Assembly (NCBI GenBank): GCA_964552655.1
Contig: CAZKHG010000012.1
Location: 1-64,000 of the forward strand
Direction: 5' to 3'
Length of the DNA: 64,000 nucleotides
DNA from: CAZKHG01 sp964552655
GTDB lineage: Bacteria > Bacteroidota > Bacteroidia > Bacteroidales > Tenuifilaceae
Every line of letters starts with the position of its first letter. The stretch's first letter is position 1. This document shows, one piece after another, positions 62,601 to 64,000 of this stretch. Under the pieces are notes generated by a model. The model was given only the letters and a program-made list of their open reading frames with translations. It ran no database searches and was not told where the DNA came from. The position numbers and the translations under genes are program-made.

Positions 62601-62853
62601 TCTGCATTCCCACAAAAGACACTTCAAGAAGTTTAGCAGTCGCGGGGACCTGCAAAGTGAATTTACCGTCAATGTTTGATGTTGTACCTATGGTTGTACC
62701 CTTCACAATGATGGAAGCACCAGGTACCGTTGCATTATTTTCGTCGTAAACCACCCCGGTAACAGTGATGTATTCCTGGGCAATTACTGACATTGAAAAT
62801 CCAAATGCAACAACACAAATTAGAGCAATTGTTTTAAGTATTTTCATTTGCAT
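59659..62853 (-). CDS. SusC/RagA-family TonB-dependent outer-membrane transporter
   Basis: A 1064-residue TonB-dependent barrel. A signal peptide (about 1-24), then a carboxypeptidase-regulatory-like domain (27-105, ITVTGVVYDENNATVPGASIIVKGT), the TonB-box/plug start EVVVIGYGTVRKSQVTTAISS (about 108-128), the plug, and the barrel ending TFGLSCEF. The sequence GVALRVRGLTSINSNDPLVVIDGVPF is the SusC plug signature. It imports oligosaccharides using energy from TonB, paired with SusD. The neighbouring GH31, GH2, GH3 and GH27 genes suggest xyloglucan or galactoglucomannan oligosaccharides as cargo. Start may be Met1 or Met3. Confidence 0.95.
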   Translation of the reverse strand: MQMKILKTIALICVVAFGFSMSVIAQEYITVTGVVYDENNATVPGASIIVKGTTIGTTSNIDGKFTLQVPATAKLLEVSFVGMQTQDVPVSTEPLKIILTTSTTVLDEVVVIGYGTVRKSQVTTAISSVNEKELKNLKVTGIDQAMQGKLAGVTITNNSGQPGGGVALRVRGLTSINSNDPLVVIDGVPFRSNTISSTGYAGMGGGNGQTGNSFLATINPNDIESIDILKDASAQAIYGSQAANGVIMITTKKGKAAEGKITYDSYFGLAQQASRLNLMNLRDFAKYQNTVLPMLGLTPSAEFQDPTILGEGTDWQEAIFKNGATANHSISFSANREKSSYYISAGYLDQTGTLEGSDFKRYSTRFNLDHQIKSWMQIGMSSNITRSIQNVALADNAPSGTIWLACIQSPLTPVKNIDGTWGGGQIIGGVQYYTDNPVAQSKNRGNKVVQNQIFGNLYADIKFLKDFSFKNEVSYTVGGQNNTAYQYASNIGTRILQSQLYDNRQNSYYWALRNYLNYNKTFGKHFIGATAGHEAQFSYWEQLTGKKLDLQNNILDLNVGSTTQTTWELGGGKGNWAMESYFVRANYMYDERYSLLVSYRADASSNFGPNNKWGYFTGASLGWTVTKEQFMEPLKEILPYMKVRLGYGAVGNQNLPSGAQNPPYTSGVMFWPGAVGFGTIGGATTNFINGIANPNLSWEKVITSNVGFDFGLLKNRVELTVDLYKKTTTDMLLFTTGPTFLGIGSNWDDLKAPIGNVGQMTNTGVDLSITSHNFVNNDFSWNTSLVFSRYKNVLDKLLNEKSTIDGKVYYDGYTITHTAPGHSVGSFYGLIYDGLYRTQEDLDNALPQFGYSVDQTHTWFGDVRFKDINGKDANGNLTGQPDGKIDEADMTYIGSPIPDFTFGLTNSFTYKNFDASIFLQGSYGAEIYNFMRWQLEKMDNAYYNQLSTVSDMYVEGTNTDGKLPRFTTTNSNNSYVSTRYVENGSYLRIQNITIGYRLPTNIINKAKLSGLRVYMSMQNVYTFSKYSGYDPEIGAYNNGITLMNVDLGHYPNPRTFTFGLSCEF

Positions 62854-62954
62854 AGTTGATTAGGTTAGTTACAAAATCAAATTTAGGGCAAGTATTGCCA
62901 AATGCTTAATACTATTTTACCTCTTTATTGCGAAAATTTGATGATACTTTACTG

Positions 62955-62975
62955 AATATCTATTTTATAGATATT
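62955..62975. repeat. Inverted repeat 1 upstream of susC
   Basis: Nine-base arms AATATCTAT (62955-62963) and ATAGATATT (62967-62975) around a TTT centre. It is about 70 bases upstream of the -7-like site, so it is a candidate activator site. Confidence 0.5.
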
Positions 62976-62978
62976 GGT

Positions 62979-62996
62979 AAATACTTGTAAGTATTT
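62979..62996. repeat. Inverted repeat 2 upstream of susC
   Basis: Eight-base arms AAATACTT (62979-62986) and AAGTATTT (62989-62996) around a two-base centre. It is 3 bases from repeat 1 and contains AAGTATTT, which also occurs in the mannan operon control region at 44266-44273. Confidence 0.5.
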
Positions 62997-63186
62997 GATA
63001 TGTAATATAATAAGTACGATATTGTAAAATTAACCGGTTCTATATTAATGATTATGTTTTTTTGTTTTGTTATTATTCTTTATGTAGTTAAAATAGTCAT
63101 TTTTTGTCAGATTAAGCCGTTAAAGTCGCTCATTATGTCAATCAAATCTAATTTTTCACCAGGTTATCTTTAATAAAAAAAGAAAA

Positions 63187-64000
63187 TTATTTTGAGTCCA
63201 AAGTTTTTGAAATTAATCTGGTTGAAGATGGGGCTAGCCCTTCGGATTTTGCAGTGAGAGTTATTTCACCAGCTTGTGAGGTGGTTCTTACAATAATCTG
63301 CGCTAGGCCATTAAAAACCTTGCACTTCCATTGGGGGGCTGGGTTGTGTATTTTGATTGTTCCTGGGTTTGTGTTTATTTCTTCCCATTGGGTTTGTTTA
63401 ATAAATGGCTTACCTGCAAAAACAACCTCATTTTCTCCATTCTTGAGAATATTATGGTCAAGAACAAATACCTGATTTGGATCACCCCGTTTTATATTCT
63501 TTCCGATAAGTTTGCCATTGATAAAGATTGATTGATCAGCAGCTAAACTTTTTGCAAAAAATGTAATAGCAGTGCTATCATTAAAACCAGAAAGATTAAA
63601 AGCACCCCTTATGATAATATTTTTATCTTTTTCATATTCCCCGTACCCTTTTTCAAAAGCTTTAAACCACTCAGAATCATTAATTACCTGTGTAATATCA
63701 GAATCATTTGGCATATCTTTACATAAGGTGTACTTTAAGTTTCCAATATAAACCTGATCCACTTTTTCAAGGTATTGTTCTGGGTCATGTGAGGAAGGGT
63801 CGCCATTTCCAACTGCGATAATCCGTCCAGGACCATTTAGGGTAAATAGTATTTCATTATTTGCTGTTGGAACAAATCTGTCATTTTTATCTTTTACCTC
63901 AACTTTAATAATAGCAACATCTCCACCATCGGCAATCAGGTTCATTCTTTCGGGTGAGAGTAGTACCTTGGAAGGTTTAACCACTGTTTCAACCAGGTCA
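63187..64000 (-). CDS. C-terminal part of a GH2-like beta-galactosidase (cut by window edge)
   Basis: The open frame runs off the right edge; 271 residues are visible. The first part, SPERMNLIADGGDVAIIKVEVKDKNDRFVPTANNEILFTLNGPGRIIAVGNGDPSSHDPEQ, is the Ig-like domain typical of the C-terminus of GH2 beta-galactosidases. A galactose-binding-like jelly-roll follows (about 110-200, RGAFNLSGFNDSTAITFFAKSL, FINGKLIGKNI), then another Ig-like segment (TTSQAGEITLTAKSEGL). In xyloglucan loci a GH2 beta-galactosidase removes the galactose of the side chain, which fits here. The catalytic part is not in the window, so enzyme specificity is inferred. Confidence 0.82.
   Translation of the reverse strand, partial: DLVETVVKPSKVLLSPERMNLIADGGDVAIIKVEVKDKNDRFVPTANNEILFTLNGPGRIIAVGNGDPSSHDPEQYLEKVDQVYIGNLKYTLCKDMPNDSDITQVINDSEWFKAFEKGYGEYEKDKNIIIRGAFNLSGFNDSTAITFFAKSLAADQSIFINGKLIGKNIKRGDPNQVFVLDHNILKNGENEVVFAGKPFIKQTQWEEINTNPGTIKIHNPAPQWKCKVFNGLAQIIVRTTSQAGEITLTAKSEGLAPSSTRLISKTLDSK

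Larger units (their letters stand above)
62854..63186 (-). promoter_or_regulatory. Control region upstream of susC
   Basis: 333 AT-rich bases. On the minus strand an exact -7-like TAAATTTG lies at 62885-62878, 25 bases before the susC start codon. No canonical -33 is at the usual spacing, which often means an activator is needed. Upstream of it, two inverted repeats lie 3 bases apart (62955-62975 and 62979-62996). The gene before (GH2-like) ends at 63187, so transcription from it could also read through. Confidence 0.55.

Noticed and set aside
1..64000. Mobile elements, prophage, toxin or defence islands
   Set aside because: No transposase, integrase, phage structural, restriction or Cas motifs were seen in any of the frames, and genes are contiguous without disrupted copies.

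Overview
The window is a chromosomal segment of a Bacteroidota (Bacteroidetes) bacterium, most likely from the Bacteroidales/Marinilabiliales side. Support comes from SusC/SusD-type genes, many lipoproteins, a Bacteroidetes-type HU gene, and repeated promoter-like sites of the form TTG/TTTG - 19 to 24 nt - TAnnTTTG typical of the phylum's primary sigma factor. 2-oxoglutarate dehydrogenase E1/E2 genes and a type II NADH dehydrogenase point to a (micro)aerobic or facultative respiratory metabolism. I see no insertion sequence, prophage or CRISPR array.

Region 1-37.5 kb is mostly housekeeping in short operons. It opens with a tRNA-Ser(UGA) cut by the left edge, then HU, a TrmH-like methyltransferase, an orphan LytTR response regulator coupled to a class III aminotransferase, a dipeptidyl-peptidase III lipoprotein, a membrane-anchored degenerate receiver protein, HtpG, an aspartate-type aminotransferase, MltG, a DUF2752 protein, an RRM protein with an RGG tail, MurB, a glycosyltransferase and a TorF-like outer-membrane protein. 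Next is an envelope-stress-like operon (ECF sigma, zinc-finger anti-sigma, two Spy/CpxP-like proteins). A polyamine operon follows: pyruvoyl-dependent arginine decarboxylase, agmatinase, a deoxyhypusine-synthase-like enzyme and a 65-residue protein. It sits behind a long leader region with a possible 39-codon ORF. Then come NDH-2 with an iron alcohol dehydrogenase, Xaa-Pro aminopeptidase, L-serine dehydratase, a DsrE-fold lipoprotein, sucA/sucB, an NAD(P)-binding protein with a nitroreductase, and a CorA-type transporter whose GMN motif reads GMS.

Region 37.7-64 kb is a hemicellulose utilisation region made of two minus-strand operons around a plus-strand AraC-family regulator. The downstream operon (44.05 to 37.7 kb) is a beta-mannan pathway: GH5 subfamily 7-like and GH26 mannanase lipoproteins, then GH130 mannosylglucose phosphorylase, a MelB-type sugar symporter and a cellobiose/mannobiose 2-epimerase, none of the last three with a secretion signal. 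The upstream operon (from beyond the right edge to 45.3 kb) resembles a xyloglucan locus with extras: a truncated GH2-like gene, SusC, SusD, an IPT-domain surface glycan-binding protein, a GH31 alpha-xylosidase-like enzyme with a PA14 insert, a CE7 acetyl esterase with an added N-terminal beta-sandwich, two GH3 enzymes, a GH27 alpha-galactosidase and a GH5 endoglucanase-like enzyme. Together they could take up and dismantle acetylated xyloglucan and galactoglucomannan. An intrinsic terminator lies between the surface-protein genes and the enzyme genes, and palindromes lie in both presumed control regions.

Limits: all functional calls are from reading motifs and protein families by eye; no alignment, structure or expression data were available.
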